A stretch of 64,000 nt of DNA from Bog-473 sp963783245 (GTDB lineage: Bacteria; Actinomycetota; Acidimicrobiia; Acidimicrobiales; RAAP-2): assembly GCA_963783245.1 (NCBI GenBank), contig CAWAMS010000003.1, forward strand, positions 724,778 through 788,777, written 5' to 3'. This document shows positions 44,017 through 53,429 of this stretch, one piece after another (within the stretch, counting starts at the first letter, position 1; each line of letters starts with the position of its first letter). Under the pieces are notes generated by a model, which made no database searches, was not told the DNA's origin, and was given only the letters and a program-made list of their open reading frames with translations. The position numbers and the translations under genes are program-made.

Positions 44017-45063
44017 TCAGTGCGCACGGGTAAGTACGACCTTGAGTGCGCCAGTTTCCGCCGCATTTGCGAACACATCGTAGGCTTTGATGAAGTCATC
44101 GAATGTGAAGTGGTGGGTGGCAAATCGTCCTGCATTGAGTTGACGTGTCGTCATGAGACGGCTGAGTGTCGGTGTGGAGTAGGTGTCGACGAGGCCCGTT
44201 GTGATCGTGACGTCTCGGGTCCACAGCGATTCGAGGTGGAGCGTGGCCGGCTTGCCGTGGACGCCGATGTTGGCCACGTGTCCACCCGGCCGGATGAGCT
44301 CGGTCGCCAGCTCAAAGGTCGCCGGTGTGCCCACAGCCTCGATCGCGACGTCAGCCCCCAATCCATCAGTGAGCGCCTGCACGATCGCAATCGGATCCTC
44401 GCGGCTGTTGTTCACAACCACATCTGCCCCGAACTGCTTGGCCGCTTCGAGCCGCGAATCAGCGAGGTCGATGGCGATAACGTGGCTGGGGCTGAACAAA
44501 TGGGTCCCAGTGATCGCAGCAAGGCCGATGGGTCCGGCACCGACAATGGCCACAACGTCGCCCGGAGAGACGCCGCCGTTGAGGACGCCGACTTCATAGG
44601 CCGTCGGCAAGATATCGGCGAGCATGAGGAACTCGTCGTCGCTAATCCCGACAGGCACCGGATAGGCCGAGGTATCGACAAACGGCACGCGCACTTTCTC
44701 AGCCTGGGTCCCGTCGATGTTGTGGCCGAGTATCCAACCTCCTCCGTCGAGACACTGCCCGAAGCGGTTCTCACGGCAGAAGCGACATCTTCCACACGCC
44801 GAGATGCACGAGACGAGGACTCGGTCGCCCGCCCTGAAGTTCCGAACGGCGGTCCCGACGAGGTCGACGGTTCCGACCGCCTCGTGACCGAGGATCCGGC
44901 CCGGTGACACCTCAGGAAGATCTCCTTTGAGGATGTGCAGATCGCTGCCGCAGATCGTCGTTGCGTCAACCGAGACGATGGCATCGGTGGGGTCGATCAA
45001 TGCAGGGTCGGGTACTTCGTCCCAGCTCTTCTTGTTGGGGCCGTGGTAAACAAGTGCTTTCAT
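44017..45063 (-). CDS. Zinc-dependent medium-chain alcohol dehydrogenase
   Basis: 348 residues. Catalytic zinc ligands C39 region (TTICGSDLHI), GHEAVG and the structural zinc cysteines in CISACGRCRFCRENRFGQC; NAD-binding AIVGAGPIGLAAITG. AAGGAG lies 7 bases before the ATG at 45063. Members of this group oxidise or reduce short alcohols/aldehydes; the DLHILKGDLPEV context resembles the actinobacterial Adh of broad alcohol range. Reducing acetaldehyde would regenerate NAD+ under low oxygen, but the substrate is not provable here. Confidence 0.86.
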   Translation of the reverse strand: MKALVYHGPNKKSWDEVPDPALIDPTDAIVSVDATTICGSDLHILKGDLPEVSPGRILGHEAVGTVDLVGTAVRNFRAGDRVLVSCISACGRCRFCRENRFGQCLDGGGWILGHNIDGTQAEKVRVPFVDTSAYPVPVGISDDEFLMLADILPTAYEVGVLNGGVSPGDVVAIVGAGPIGLAAITGTHLFSPSHVIAIDLADSRLEAAKQFGADVVVNNSREDPIAIVQALTDGLGADVAIEAVGTPATFELATELIRPGGHVANIGVHGKPATLHLESLWTRDVTITTGLVDTYSTPTLSRLMTTRQLNAGRFATHHFTFDDFIKAYDVFANAAETGALKVVLTRAH

Positions 45064-45151
45064 AGCATGGCTCCTTTGTTGGAGGGTTTCCTCCGTCGTT
45101 TTCTGCGAGATCAGGGGTTGACCGCATGTCCAGCGGAGTCGGCGCGGCGAC

Positions 45152-45769
45152 TCAGTGAGTGAGGGCTGGCGTGGCGACCGTGCCACTTGGCTGCGAGGCA
45201 CCGTTCGTGAGCTTTGGGAAGTGGCGCTGCCACCAAGCACGGTCAAGGGCAAACCGGTCGAGACCGAGATATCCGGCATTGCGCCAGGCCAAGATGAGAG
45301 GTACTTCGAGGATCGCATATGCAGGGTTGACTCCCGCTGAGCCAGTGAACATGTAGACAAGATTGAGCATGAGCCCGGCAAGTGCGGCAAGACCAGTGAA
45401 CAGCCCCAAGATCAGGGCGACGCCGATGGCGATTTCACCGAGCGCGATGAATTTGGCGATCCATGAGGCATTCGGGACGACGAAGTTGTGCAGGAACGCG
45501 GCCCACCAGCCGTAGCTGGCCCCGCCCTTCCCCGCGGCCGACCCGGCGATCCCGGCCGCTGCGAAGCCCTTGACGCCCGCGCCACCCCCGAACCAAAAGG
45601 CCGCTTTCTCCGAACCCCAGATCTTCTGGTAGCCAGCGTTCAGCCACCAATAACCGAGCACGACCCGCACAACGAGCCAGATGAGGCTGGCAGCTGAAGA
45701 GCGGTAGAGCCAGTCGGCCCAACGAAGATTGTGGTCCGATGAACGGAGGCTGCTGTCTCGCTGGGGCAT
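45152..45769 (-). CDS. DoxX-family membrane protein
   Basis: 205 residues from the ATG at 45769, four membrane segments. VRVVLGYWWLNAGYQKIWGS is the DoxX start, and LGEIAIGVALILGLFTGLAA the third helix. DoxX proteins include the small subunit of thiosulfate:quinone oxidoreductase and mycobacterial membrane redox proteins; the specific role is unknown. The same frame is open to 45850 but includes an inverted repeat more likely to be regulatory. It sits 89 bases upstream of the alcohol dehydrogenase gene, same strand. Confidence 0.75.
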   Translation of the reverse strand: MPQRDSSLRSSDHNLRWADWLYRSSAASLIWLVVRVVLGYWWLNAGYQKIWGSEKAAFWFGGGAGVKGFAAAGIAGSAAGKGGASYGWWAAFLHNFVVPNASWIAKFIALGEIAIGVALILGLFTGLAALAGLMLNLVYMFTGSAGVNPAYAILEVPLILAWRNAGYLGLDRFALDRAWWQRHFPKLTNGASQPSGTVATPALTH

Positions 45770-45850
45770 CGGCCTCGCCTCTTCGTGACTGTCGACGCCA
45801 TGGGACGAGGGTGGGGCTTGAACGGTACGGGGTCCCACTGGGACCGCCAA

Positions 45851-46290
45851 TCTCCCCCCGAGAGCGGAAGGGCTGTTTACTCAAGGTGAGTTCATACTCC
45901 CTATGCCCAACGGTCGTCCTCTTGAAACCCAAGTTCTTCCGCACCTTGCACAGACGGCTCGACACACGTCGGGTAGACACGATTCGGTCAACGGAGAATG
46001 GCCCAAGCCATTCTCGCCCGACTGCTTGGTCTCAACTCAAGAGGAGTAGTCTCAAAGAGCAATGCCTTCGACAGCGAGGGTCCCCGAAGGACGGCCTACG
46101 CCGCCCACCATTCCCCGAGAGGCGTGACGCGCCTCGCTGCCGCATCCACCCTTCCCGCTGCCGTACCCAGCGATGGACGGCATCGCACTTTGGAGTATGC
46201 CCTCCATGTCGTCGAAGAGACAAGCCGCTGCGCCCTGAACTGAACGCATCTCAGCAGTCACGGAGAGTGCCCCATGGTTTCAAACGAATC
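45851..46290. other. Gene-free divergent region between doxX-like and MFS genes
   Basis: No convincing gene. It holds an inverted repeat ACTCA-AGG-TGAGT at 45879-45891, a possible operator for one of the flanking genes, and a perfect hairpin at 45994-46015. Just before it, at 45835-45849, GGTCCCACTGGGACC repeats DevR half-sites in outward orientation. Confidence 0.4.
45994..46015. terminator. Perfect 9-bp hairpin
   Basis: GAGAATGGC-CCAA-GCCATTCTC. A perfect 9-bp stem with a tetraloop, no T-tract on either side. It lies between two divergent genes, so it may be a regulatory structure or operator rather than a terminator. Confidence 0.35.
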
Positions 46291-47862
46291 ATGAGCGTCA
46301 CGACTCTGCCGGTTGATGTGCCATCCGGTGAGCGCCATCCGCACCGCTGGGGTGCCCTGGTGGTGCTCTGTGCTGCCGCCCTCATCATCAATCTGGATAA
46401 CACCATCCTCAATGTGGCTCTGCCCACTCTGGTACGGGACTTGCATGCCACTTCCAGCCAACTGCAGTGGATCGTCGATTCCTACGCCATGGTCTTCGCT
46501 GGATTGCTGCTCGTCGGTGGCAGCTTGGCCGATCGCCTCGGGCGCAAACGGTTCTTCCTCATCGGGCTCGCCATCTTCGCTGCCGGGTCGATCGGCGCCG
46601 CCACATCGGATTCAGTACAACTGCTGATCGGATTTCGCGCAGTTATGGGAGTGGGCGCTGCACTAACCATCCCCTCGTCACTCTCCATCGTCAATGACGT
46701 GTTCCGTGACCCCAAGGAGAGGGCAGTGGCCATCGGCGCGTGGGGCGCGACCATTGGGCTCGGCATCGCCATCGGGCCGATTGCGGGCGGCTTGTTACTG
46801 GCCCGGTTCTGGTGGGGCTCCATCTTTCTGGTGAACGTCCCGATCGCGATCGCCGCATTCGGCGCGGCGGTCCCTTTGGTGCCGGGCTCGAAGAATCCGG
46901 CAGCGGACCGCCCGGACCCGGGCGGTGCGGTCCTCTCGATCGTCGGGTTGGGCCTCTTGCTATGGGCCGTTATTGAAGGTCCCACGCAGGGCTGGACTTC
47001 CACCAGCGTGGTGGTTGCCGGGTCGGCCAGTCTCGTGGTGATCGGGTCTTTTGTGGGCTGGGAATCCCACTGCACGCACCCGATGCTCAAGCTCACCTTC
47101 TTTTCGGACCGGCGCTTCGCCGTAGCGGCGGCAGCCGAGTTCCTCGGGGTCTTCGGCCTCCTGGGCGCGCTGTTCCTGCAGACGCAGTTTCTCCAGTTCG
47201 ATCTCGGCAACTCCCCACTGGAGGCCGGCGCACGGATCTTGCCCATGGCAGCCATGCTCGTCGCCAGCGCCATTTTGTCCCCATTTGTCGCTGGCGTCAT
47301 CGGGGTCAAACTCACGGTCGCCGGCGCGCTCGCCGCCATCGCAACAGGACTATGGCAGATTTCGGCGGTTGCCTCGTCCGCCACGACGTATGGCGACGTG
47401 TTGCCGGGACTGCTGCTCATCGGCCTTGGGGCTGGGTTGTTGCTTCCTACGGCCACCAACTCTGTAGTGGGTTCCGTTCCCCGGGGAGACTCCGGGATGG
47501 GGTCAGCGACCAATGCCGTAGCGCTTCAGGTCGGTGGTGCACTAGGGGTGGCGGTAATCGGCAGCGTCGCCGCGACCCGCTACCAGAATCACATGATGAT
47601 ATCGCTGGCGGGCAGGCACCTTCCGACGAAAGTCACGCAGCCGATTTTGGGCTCACTGGGTGGCGCCTTGACAGTGGCACATACAGTCGGTGGCGCCACT
47701 GGCGCCTTATTGGCTGGTGCGGCTCGCGCCGCATTCATGAGCGGGTTGGGCGTCTCGTTTCTCGTCGGTGCTGTGGTTGCTTTCGGAGGAGTGTTCATCG
47801 TCCTGGCCTACTTGCCCTCGAAACCCGCCGAAGCATCACCAGATCGACACACCCACGATTAG
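46291..47862 (+). CDS. MFS drug-exporter-like transporter (DHA2, 14 segments)
   Basis: 523 residues from the ATG at 46291; the long upstream extension in the same frame is not coding-like. Motif A GGSLADRLGRKRFFLIG, motif C GWGATIGLGIAIGPIAGG (written AWGATIGLGIAIGPIAGG in the gene), and LDNTILNVALPTLVRDL at helix 1 are hallmarks of the QacA/EmrB DHA2 group. Proton-driven export of drugs or metabolites is expected. No regulator gene is adjacent. Confidence 0.87.
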   Translation: MSVTTLPVDVPSGERHPHRWGALVVLCAAALIINLDNTILNVALPTLVRDLHATSSQLQWIVDSYAMVFAGLLLVGGSLADRLGRKRFFLIGLAIFAAGSIGAATSDSVQLLIGFRAVMGVGAALTIPSSLSIVNDVFRDPKERAVAIGAWGATIGLGIAIGPIAGGLLLARFWWGSIFLVNVPIAIAAFGAAVPLVPGSKNPAADRPDPGGAVLSIVGLGLLLWAVIEGPTQGWTSTSVVVAGSASLVVIGSFVGWESHCTHPMLKLTFFSDRRFAVAAAAEFLGVFGLLGALFLQTQFLQFDLGNSPLEAGARILPMAAMLVASAILSPFVAGVIGVKLTVAGALAAIATGLWQISAVASSATTYGDVLPGLLLIGLGAGLLLPTATNSVVGSVPRGDSGMGSATNAVALQVGGALGVAVIGSVAATRYQNHMMISLAGRHLPTKVTQPILGSLGGALTVAHTVGGATGALLAGAARAAFMSGLGVSFLVGAVVAFGGVFIVLAYLPSKPAEASPDRHTHD

Positions 47863-48385
47863 GAGCGTGTCGTGTGCTGTCATTTGTCGTCACGGACTAC
47901 CGAATGAAGTAGTGCGGCGAGCCGCTGAACGTGGGAGCTTCCCTGGAGCGGACGGCAGGATCGACCGGCGTGATCGGCGAGGAGGGCGGCGACCTCAGCT
48001 CGTTCTCGGACAAATTTTTCGGAGAGAGCAGAGCGGGAAAGGGGAAAAGGCGGAAGGCACCGGTCGCGTTCCAAGCCGGCCCTTTGTACGGCACTTTGAG
48101 AGTCACGCCCCATTTGCTTATTTGCTCCGTCAAATTGGGAAACCAGGTGGGAACGGTGGACCTAGAAGATTGCCCCCTTGCGCTGTTTCCCACTCAATCA
48201 GTGGCTTTCGGCCGTGGCCTTGGACCCATGGGAGCGACCATGCCACCCAGGAAGAGTGAACCCGTAGCCGGCGAGCCGGGCCGAGCCGAGCCGTCAGCCA
48301 GTTCTGGGACGACGCAGGGGCCTGATGTTCGCTGAATCGAACCGATCCGGGTCAAGAGGGAGTCCGCTTCGGAAGGACCTTGTTG
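47863..48385. other. Gene-free stretch after MFS gene
   Basis: 523 bases with no supported gene. A 134-codon open frame (47931-48335) has no recognisable composition or motif and is likely chance. I see no box of the DevR type, no tRNA and no clear terminator. Confidence 0.4.
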
Positions 48386-50032
48386 CTACTGGTCTGTCAG
48401 CGTTTGCGTGGACTGCTGTCCGTTGTGGCTGGTGACGAGTGGGATGCCTTGGCCAGGGTTGGTCCAGTTGCCGAACTGAAGCTCGGCGGTGTCCCCGCCG
48501 GCCAGGGGGATGGCATCATGGACGAATTGCTGTTCCCCCTGCGGGGTAGAGCGGGTCATCTGCAGGTTCACATTCGAGAGTCCGGTGGAGCCGACTTTGG
48601 TGGTGATTAGGGTGCCGCCCTCGGGCGGAATGCTCAGATCAATGGTGCTGCCCGGTTGGCTGGACTCGCCGGAAATGACAAACGCGTAGTGGGCTTGGGT
48701 GTCGGACACAGCGGCCTCGATGGTGGGGGACTCGGCGCTAGTCGTTTGGTAGGTCAGTTTGCTGGCGTTCGGGTGGACCGTGAGGGTGTCTTTCTCTCCT
48801 GGGTGCATAGCGATGTCGTTGATGGAGATGTCCCAACTGGGGCCGATAATGCCGAGGCTCTCGGTATCGGTAGCGGGAACGGTTGGAGGGGTGCCCTCGA
48901 GAGTGATGGTGTATTCCCCGTTGGCCGGTACGTAGAAGATGGGCTCTAGCTTGTTCTTCCAATCCTGATCAGAGGTGAGCAGGACGTCGTGTGCGCCGGG
49001 GATCTCGTCGACAAACCTCCCGTTGACGTAGCCGAGGCGAAGCCCGGCCTGGTTGGTGACGAGGACATGAGACTGGTTGGTGACGCTGCCCGTGAGATAG
49101 ATCTCTTCGGTGCCCGCCGCGCCCGTCGTTCCCGCAGTGGACCCCTGGCTGGGTACCGTGCCGCAGAACGGACACGGTTGGGTGCCTCGTCCGGGAGAAG
49201 TCGGGAACAGCATGAGGGACTTCGTTTTGGCGTCTCCATCGTACAACGAACTCGGAACTTTCGGGTTAGAAGCGGCACTGTAGGACCACGTGTTGTTGTT
49301 TGTGTCGAAGGCGATGGCTCGGGTTTGGTCCGGCCAGTTGTTGTCATAGACCAGCACTTGGTATTGGCCGTTGCCGTTGTTCTTCACCTCGTACGGGGTG
49401 ACGGCGTGGCCGCCGGTGCCATCTCGCTTGAAAATGCCGATGGTGTAGGTGTCGGACGGATGGGGCGTGAGAAGCTTCTCCAGTTCCTGCAGAACCTTGT
49501 TGGGGGTCCCCATTATGCGCTTCGCTTGCACGGAGGCGAGGGCCTGGTATGCCCAGCCCTGCGCGATGGTGCTCTGCAGGCTGGTGTTGTTGTCGATGGT
49601 CAGGCCGTTTATCGTGGGCGCCCCAAACGAGGTGGTGTTCACCTGGTCCTGCCAAACTATGTCGGCGGCGACCGAGAACCCGAAGCAGTGGCCTCCGGCC
49701 ATATCCTTATTCATCTGATCCATCCAGGCTTGGGCTTGGGGGATCAGGTCGCACGTGCCGGTCGCGGCATCCGCGCACACTGCGGTGCCGAACAGAGACG
49801 TCATTTCAGCAGGCGTAAGGTTGGTTGGGAGAGTCCCGCTGGCGAGCGTGGCGCCGTAGTTCGCGAACATGAAGCCGTTGGCGCCGGGACGGAAGCCAGA
49901 ATCGGCGACAACGCCGATCCGCCGTGGTAGCGCGGAACTGCTAGTCCCCGAAAGCGCCAGCAAAGCCAGCGACAAGGACAGAGCGCTGATTGCCCGCACG
50001 ACAACTGTTCTCCGTTGGTCGCGCCGGTTCAT
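48386..50032 (-). CDS. Secreted protein with a papain-like cysteine-protease signature
   Basis: 548 residues from the ATG at 50032. A signal peptide is clear: basic start MNRRDQRRT, hydrophobic core SALSLSLALLALSGT, then a probable cleavage near SSSALP. The first domain has GGHCFGFSVAADIVW (C116), GGHAVTPYEVKN (H209) and LVYDNNWPD (D230/N231), the Cys-His-Asn/Asp order of papain-fold peptidases. From about residue 300 there are beta-rich repeats without cysteines, like cell-surface adhesive modules. It may process or bind extracellular proteins or peptidoglycan peptides. Family membership is an inference from motifs only. Confidence 0.6.
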   Translation of the reverse strand: MNRRDQRRTVVVRAISALSLSLALLALSGTSSSALPRRIGVVADSGFRPGANGFMFANYGATLASGTLPTNLTPAEMTSLFGTAVCADAATGTCDLIPQAQAWMDQMNKDMAGGHCFGFSVAADIVWQDQVNTTSFGAPTINGLTIDNNTSLQSTIAQGWAYQALASVQAKRIMGTPNKVLQELEKLLTPHPSDTYTIGIFKRDGTGGHAVTPYEVKNNGNGQYQVLVYDNNWPDQTRAIAFDTNNNTWSYSAASNPKVPSSLYDGDAKTKSLMLFPTSPGRGTQPCPFCGTVPSQGSTAGTTGAAGTEEIYLTGSVTNQSHVLVTNQAGLRLGYVNGRFVDEIPGAHDVLLTSDQDWKNKLEPIFYVPANGEYTITLEGTPPTVPATDTESLGIIGPSWDISINDIAMHPGEKDTLTVHPNASKLTYQTTSAESPTIEAAVSDTQAHYAFVISGESSQPGSTIDLSIPPEGGTLITTKVGSTGLSNVNLQMTRSTPQGEQQFVHDAIPLAGGDTAELQFGNWTNPGQGIPLVTSHNGQQSTQTLTDQ

Positions 50033-50214
50033 TCGTACCTCGACCATGTGACCGGTCCCCCCCGAGTCTGCAGATACCTGACCAGCATAACCCGGCGAGA
50101 GCCGCTCCTAACAGGCGGAGTCCGCCACCCGAGAACGCGGGGGAGCCGGCCCGATGGCGGGCACGGCGTAGGCAACCACAATGACCTTCAACATTTCCAA
50201 CTCTCAAGAGGGAC

Positions 50215-51201
50215 TCAGGTGACCTCACTGTCGCTCGGTCCAGCTCGATTCGCGGATGTCCGGGCTCTCCGTCGCTTCCATAGGGTGGCATTCGTGGCAA
50301 TTGCCGCAGTGAGCAATCGACCGGCGAAGTAAGTCCAAAGCAACAGGGCGATGGAGATCCCGATGGCCCCGTAGAGCGAGGACTTCCGCGAAACCTCATA
50401 AGCAATGTAGGTGATCGTCAGCACGTGGAGCAGACCCACCCCGGTGCCGACCATGGCAGCGCCAGGCGTTAGTTCCCACCATTCGCATTCCTCGTGGGGC
50501 AGCGACATCGAGGTTAGGAACCAGGCGGCAGCCGAGGCCACGACCGTTAGCACGACCGCTAACAACCGCAGCCCGATCGATTGCGAGTTCAGCCAAGCGA
50601 CCACGTCGGTGAGACCGAAGAGAACGGTGACGATTCCGACGAGGATCAATGGAGCCCACAGCGTGGGATTGCCCGCCGGCTGCATGCCCCAGATCAGGCG
50701 GTGAACAATCCAGAGCACCCTCACGAGGGATCGAGCCGTAAATGCCAACGCGACTCCTCCCAAGATCAGCGCCAGGATCCGGTTGGCCAAGGACAGGGTA
50801 CTTGTACTGGCCACGGCGCTTGCTAGGAGACCGCCGATACCCGCCGAGTTGGCCGCATCCTTTGGGTTCTGACCCACAGCGGTCGACGCCAGACCCAATC
50901 CGGTAAATATCACGAAGGCGTACGGGACGAGGAACATGAAGAGACGGAAGGCCACAGCCGCTGCCAGTACGCCTCCTCCGGACTGGGCATCGCGCTCGAC
51001 CGCCTGGAACGCGGTGTCGATGGATGCGGAGCCGGCCCGACGGGCTTCGATATCGGCTCGAGTGCGTTGGGCCCGACCTCGGAGCCTCCCCCACCGGGAG
51101 GAGGCCAAACGTGTGGCCGCCGAGCCCTCAGATGTGCCATTCAACTCGGCTGATAATGGTTGGTTTCCAGGGCCGCCCCCTGAGCCGTCTTCGCCGGTCA
51201 C
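50215..51201 (-). CDS. YihY/BrkB-family membrane protein
   Basis: 328 residues from the GTG at 51201; a longer reading to 51342 is low in quality. Six membrane segments, the first after SGGGVLAAAVAFRLFMFLVP, the family hallmark of YihY/YhjD (AAxAFRxFxxxxP). WELTPGAAMVGTGVGLLHVL and SSLYGAIGISIALLLWTYF follow. Function is unclear; formerly and wrongly called ribonuclease BN. Some members are suspected lipid or virulence-related transporters. Confidence 0.8.
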   Translation of the reverse strand: MTGEDGSGGGPGNQPLSAELNGTSEGSAATRLASSRWGRLRGRAQRTRADIEARRAGSASIDTAFQAVERDAQSGGGVLAAAVAFRLFMFLVPYAFVIFTGLGLASTAVGQNPKDAANSAGIGGLLASAVASTSTLSLANRILALILGGVALAFTARSLVRVLWIVHRLIWGMQPAGNPTLWAPLILVGIVTVLFGLTDVVAWLNSQSIGLRLLAVVLTVVASAAAWFLTSMSLPHEECEWWELTPGAAMVGTGVGLLHVLTITYIAYEVSRKSSLYGAIGISIALLLWTYFAGRLLTAAIATNATLWKRRRARTSANRAGPSDSEVT

Positions 51202-51399
51202 ATCCCATTCTCCACCCGGACGGCGATCGCGTGCGGGTCCGAACAGGAAGGCAAGCCTGTAGTTGCGAGGGTTGTGTGAGAATGCAACTTCGCCGCCACG
51301 CTGCGCACCGAGGCCCAGCCGGAAGGGGAGACCAAGTGACAATCGACAGTGGCGCTGGCCCCGCGATGCCGACCAATCCGTTAAAGCCTGGCTCGATGA

Positions 51400-51942
51400 T
51401 CACTTCAATCGCCTCCGCATCGTCGAGACCGACCATTGCCAGGAGCCTTATCCGATCCTGCTAGGCGTCGGACGCTTCGACCCTGCCAAGGCCGGTCTGG
51501 CGGCGTCTGAAAGCAGTCACGGCTGCGAGGACCCGGCATGCCCCGAAGTAGGTCACGAACTCGGTCACTCGAATGTTTTCAGCACCGAGAGCTACGAGAC
51601 CGACCTCCCCTTATCCCTGGATCGACTGCGTGAGGCCCTGAAGACCTTGCCCCCTGACGTCTATCGAGCGAAGGGCATCGTCAACAGCGCAGACGCTCCA
51701 CGGCACAGGGTGGTTGTGCAGATCGTAGGTCGGCGCGTCGACATCACGATCGACGACGAGTGGGGCGAGCGCACGCCGCGGCACAGATTGTGGCGATTGG
51801 CGCAATGGGCAGCTTGGCCGATGGATTCCTTGAGGAAGCTTGCCGTCCCTGTTTGACTGCGGCAAGCGCAGACCGCTCGGACCTCATTCAGTCGCAAGAG
51901 GGATCGGATGTTTCCTTTGCGCCGCCACGTCCCGACGCCTGA
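51400..51942 (+). pseudogene. CobW-type GTPase, C-terminal remnant
   Basis: Only the C-terminal half of a CobW/P47K-family metallochaperone GTPase is found. YPILLGVGRFDPAKAGLAA, then HSNVFSTESYETDLPLSLDR and LREALKTLPPDVYRAKGIV are the typical CobW C-terminal motifs. The frame breaks near 51790 (RTPRHR in one frame, IVAIGAMGSLADGFLEEA in the next). The P-loop domain is missing, so it cannot act as a GTPase. It is inside the segment bounded by the tRNA fragments. Confidence 0.6.
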
Positions 51943-51957
51943 GGGCACCCAGATCGA

Positions 51958-52263
51958 TCAGTCGCCGAGGTGGTGGTGAGTCGCCAGCTCTATCCAAGTA
52001 ATGCTCGACGGCGGACCAGCAACGCCACCCTTGGCCAGTGCTTCCCCAAGGCGGCATTCCATGAATCGGGCCTGGTGCTCAGGGGAATCCCATACCTCGA
52101 TCACGACGAGATGCCCGTTTTCGTTCAATCCGGCGGAATGTGCCACAAGCCCATCCGGCCAATTCCCCTCACCGGTTCCAGGGTCGATACCTAGTTCCTT
52201 GTTGACGGCGTGATACTCCGCCAAAGTCACACCCTCGAACTCCAGAATCAGTTCAGCCGCCAT
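51958..52263 (-). CDS. Small dimeric alpha/beta-barrel protein (ABM-like)
   Basis: 101 residues: LILEFEGVTLAEYHAVNKEL, HLVVIEVWDSPEHQARFMEC and a final ITWIELATHHHLGD. This is the ferredoxin-like dimeric barrel of antibiotic-biosynthesis-monooxygenase-like proteins; many members only bind ligands. The role is unknown. Confidence 0.6.
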   Translation of the reverse strand: MAAELILEFEGVTLAEYHAVNKELGIDPGTGEGNWPDGLVAHSAGLNENGHLVVIEVWDSPEHQARFMECRLGEALAKGGVAGPPSSITWIELATHHHLGD

Positions 52264-52425
52264 AGGTTTTGCCTTTCGGTCTCCGAGCCAGTTGCCTGGC
52301 TCAGGTAGTTTGTCACGTCTATCCGGGACTCGTCACTCCGCTGATCCGATTCCAGGCCTCCGCGAAAAGATGTGGATCGTCGATGGGCCTTGTGGTCCGA
52401 AGACGGTCTGTTGGTGGCCCCGTAC

Positions 52426-52918
52426 TCAGTGGTCGTGGCGGATCAGCATGACTGGACATGGCGCATGATGCGCCACGTAGTCGCTGACGGAGCCGCCGAA
52501 ATGTCGCCTCAACCAGTTCTTGCCTGAGGAACCGATCACAAGCACGTCTGCATTCATCTCGTGGGCAACTCGGACAGATAGCGGCCCCCGTTGCTTCATC
52601 GTCTGGGACTAAGCGGACCTCCACGTCAGGCCCGAGCACCGCCGCCGTCCGATCGAGGGCGGATTGTCCCGTGGCGGTCGATCTTTTCCAATCCTTGTCC
52701 GCCTGTTTGGGGGAGACCCCGGGGCCTTCGATACCTCCAGCGTCGTCCATGGGGTCCTCATACTCGGGAATCACCATGACAAGCATGACCTGAGCGTGGG
52801 GGCGTAGCAGATCCATCGATCGTCGCGCCGCGTCGATCGCAGCATCAGACCCGTCCGTTGCCACATGATCTTTACGGAATTCGCCATTGTTGGACTCCCT
52901 TCCTTCACCGGCGGGCAT
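52426..52918 (-). CDS. Universal stress protein, one frameshift
   Basis: About 163 residues when the break near 52580 is bridged. N-terminal frame: ATDGSDAAIDAARRSMDLL; C-terminal frame: LSVRVAHEMNADVLVIGSSG, then HFGGSVSDYVAHHAPCPVML with the G-x(9)-GS pattern. It lies just before the right-hand tRNA fragment. At least the sixth Usp-type gene in the window. Confidence 0.65.
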
Positions 52919-53004
52919 ATTCTGCCCAGGAGTTAGCGAGGCACCGCTACCGGATCGAGCCTGTCACGGCCTCAGGCCGTCAGTAACCGGCGGGTATTTT
53001 TCGA

Positions 53005-53170
53005 GCGCCCCCGGCAAGATTCGAACTTGCGCACACGGTTTAGGAAAGCGAAAAGACGCCGGAAACGACGGAGCCGGAGAGTACCCAAACGGACGTTTTC
53101 CGCAGGTCAGCGCGTCCATGACGGAGGGGGACGGAAGCAACCGGATCCGAGTAGTTCCCGAGTTGTAGGG
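53005..53170 (-). repeat. Direct repeat with tRNA 3' half, anticodon-loop CCT (right copy)
   Basis: On the minus strand, 53046-53006 reads as a well-kept tRNA 3' half: anticodon loop TTCCTAA (anticodon CCT, arginine type), the 3' side of the anticodon stem, variable loop GTGTGC, T-arm GCAAG-TTCGAAT-CTTGC and acceptor strand CGGGGGC. The 5' half is absent: the bases before the loop cannot pair with the stem. This is the usual form of an attachment-site copy made by a tRNA-targeting integrase. The 110 bases beyond it match the copy at 43789. A minus-strand reading just beyond (VPTNVPTTREL, about 53160-53200) might be an integrase C-terminal stub, but no integrase body is present. Confidence 0.6.
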
Positions 53171-53429
53171 ACGTTTGTAGGGACACATTGACCTACGGTT
53201 TCCGAACCGACGTTCATATTGGGTCGTGAGGTCGGCGTTGACCCGACCCCGCGAGACGACTCGACACGTCTAGCTTTGGCTCCGGAGCTAAGTGGGCTTT
53301 CGCTCGAGCTTTCCCTCGGGCCTCGGGGAGGGTGGAACGTCTGGTTGACTGGCTCGAAGATCTCCCTATCACCAATGGCCGAAACGAGTTGCTCGAAATC
53401 TCGGTCCAGCGATTCTCCGGCACATTGTG

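Noticed and set aside
45835..45849. GGTCCCACTGGGACC upstream of the DoxX gene as a DevR box
   Set aside because: Half-sites are in the opposite order (GGTCCC first), and no xAxxxT hexamer was checked or seen at the standard distance for either flanking gene. Kept only as an inverted repeat.
45739..46290. Long upstream extension of the MFS reading frame
   Set aside because: It contains the hairpin and inverted repeats and has no coding character; the protein starts at 46291 just before the first membrane segment.
47931..48335. 134-codon ORF after the MFS gene
   Set aside because: No recognisable motif, no ribosome site, and composition like non-coding sequence.
43745..53188. Two similar minus-strand ORFs (43745-43990 and 52964-53188) sharing the peptide KPCAQV
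   Set aside because: They are translations of the tRNA-fragment repeat, not proteins.
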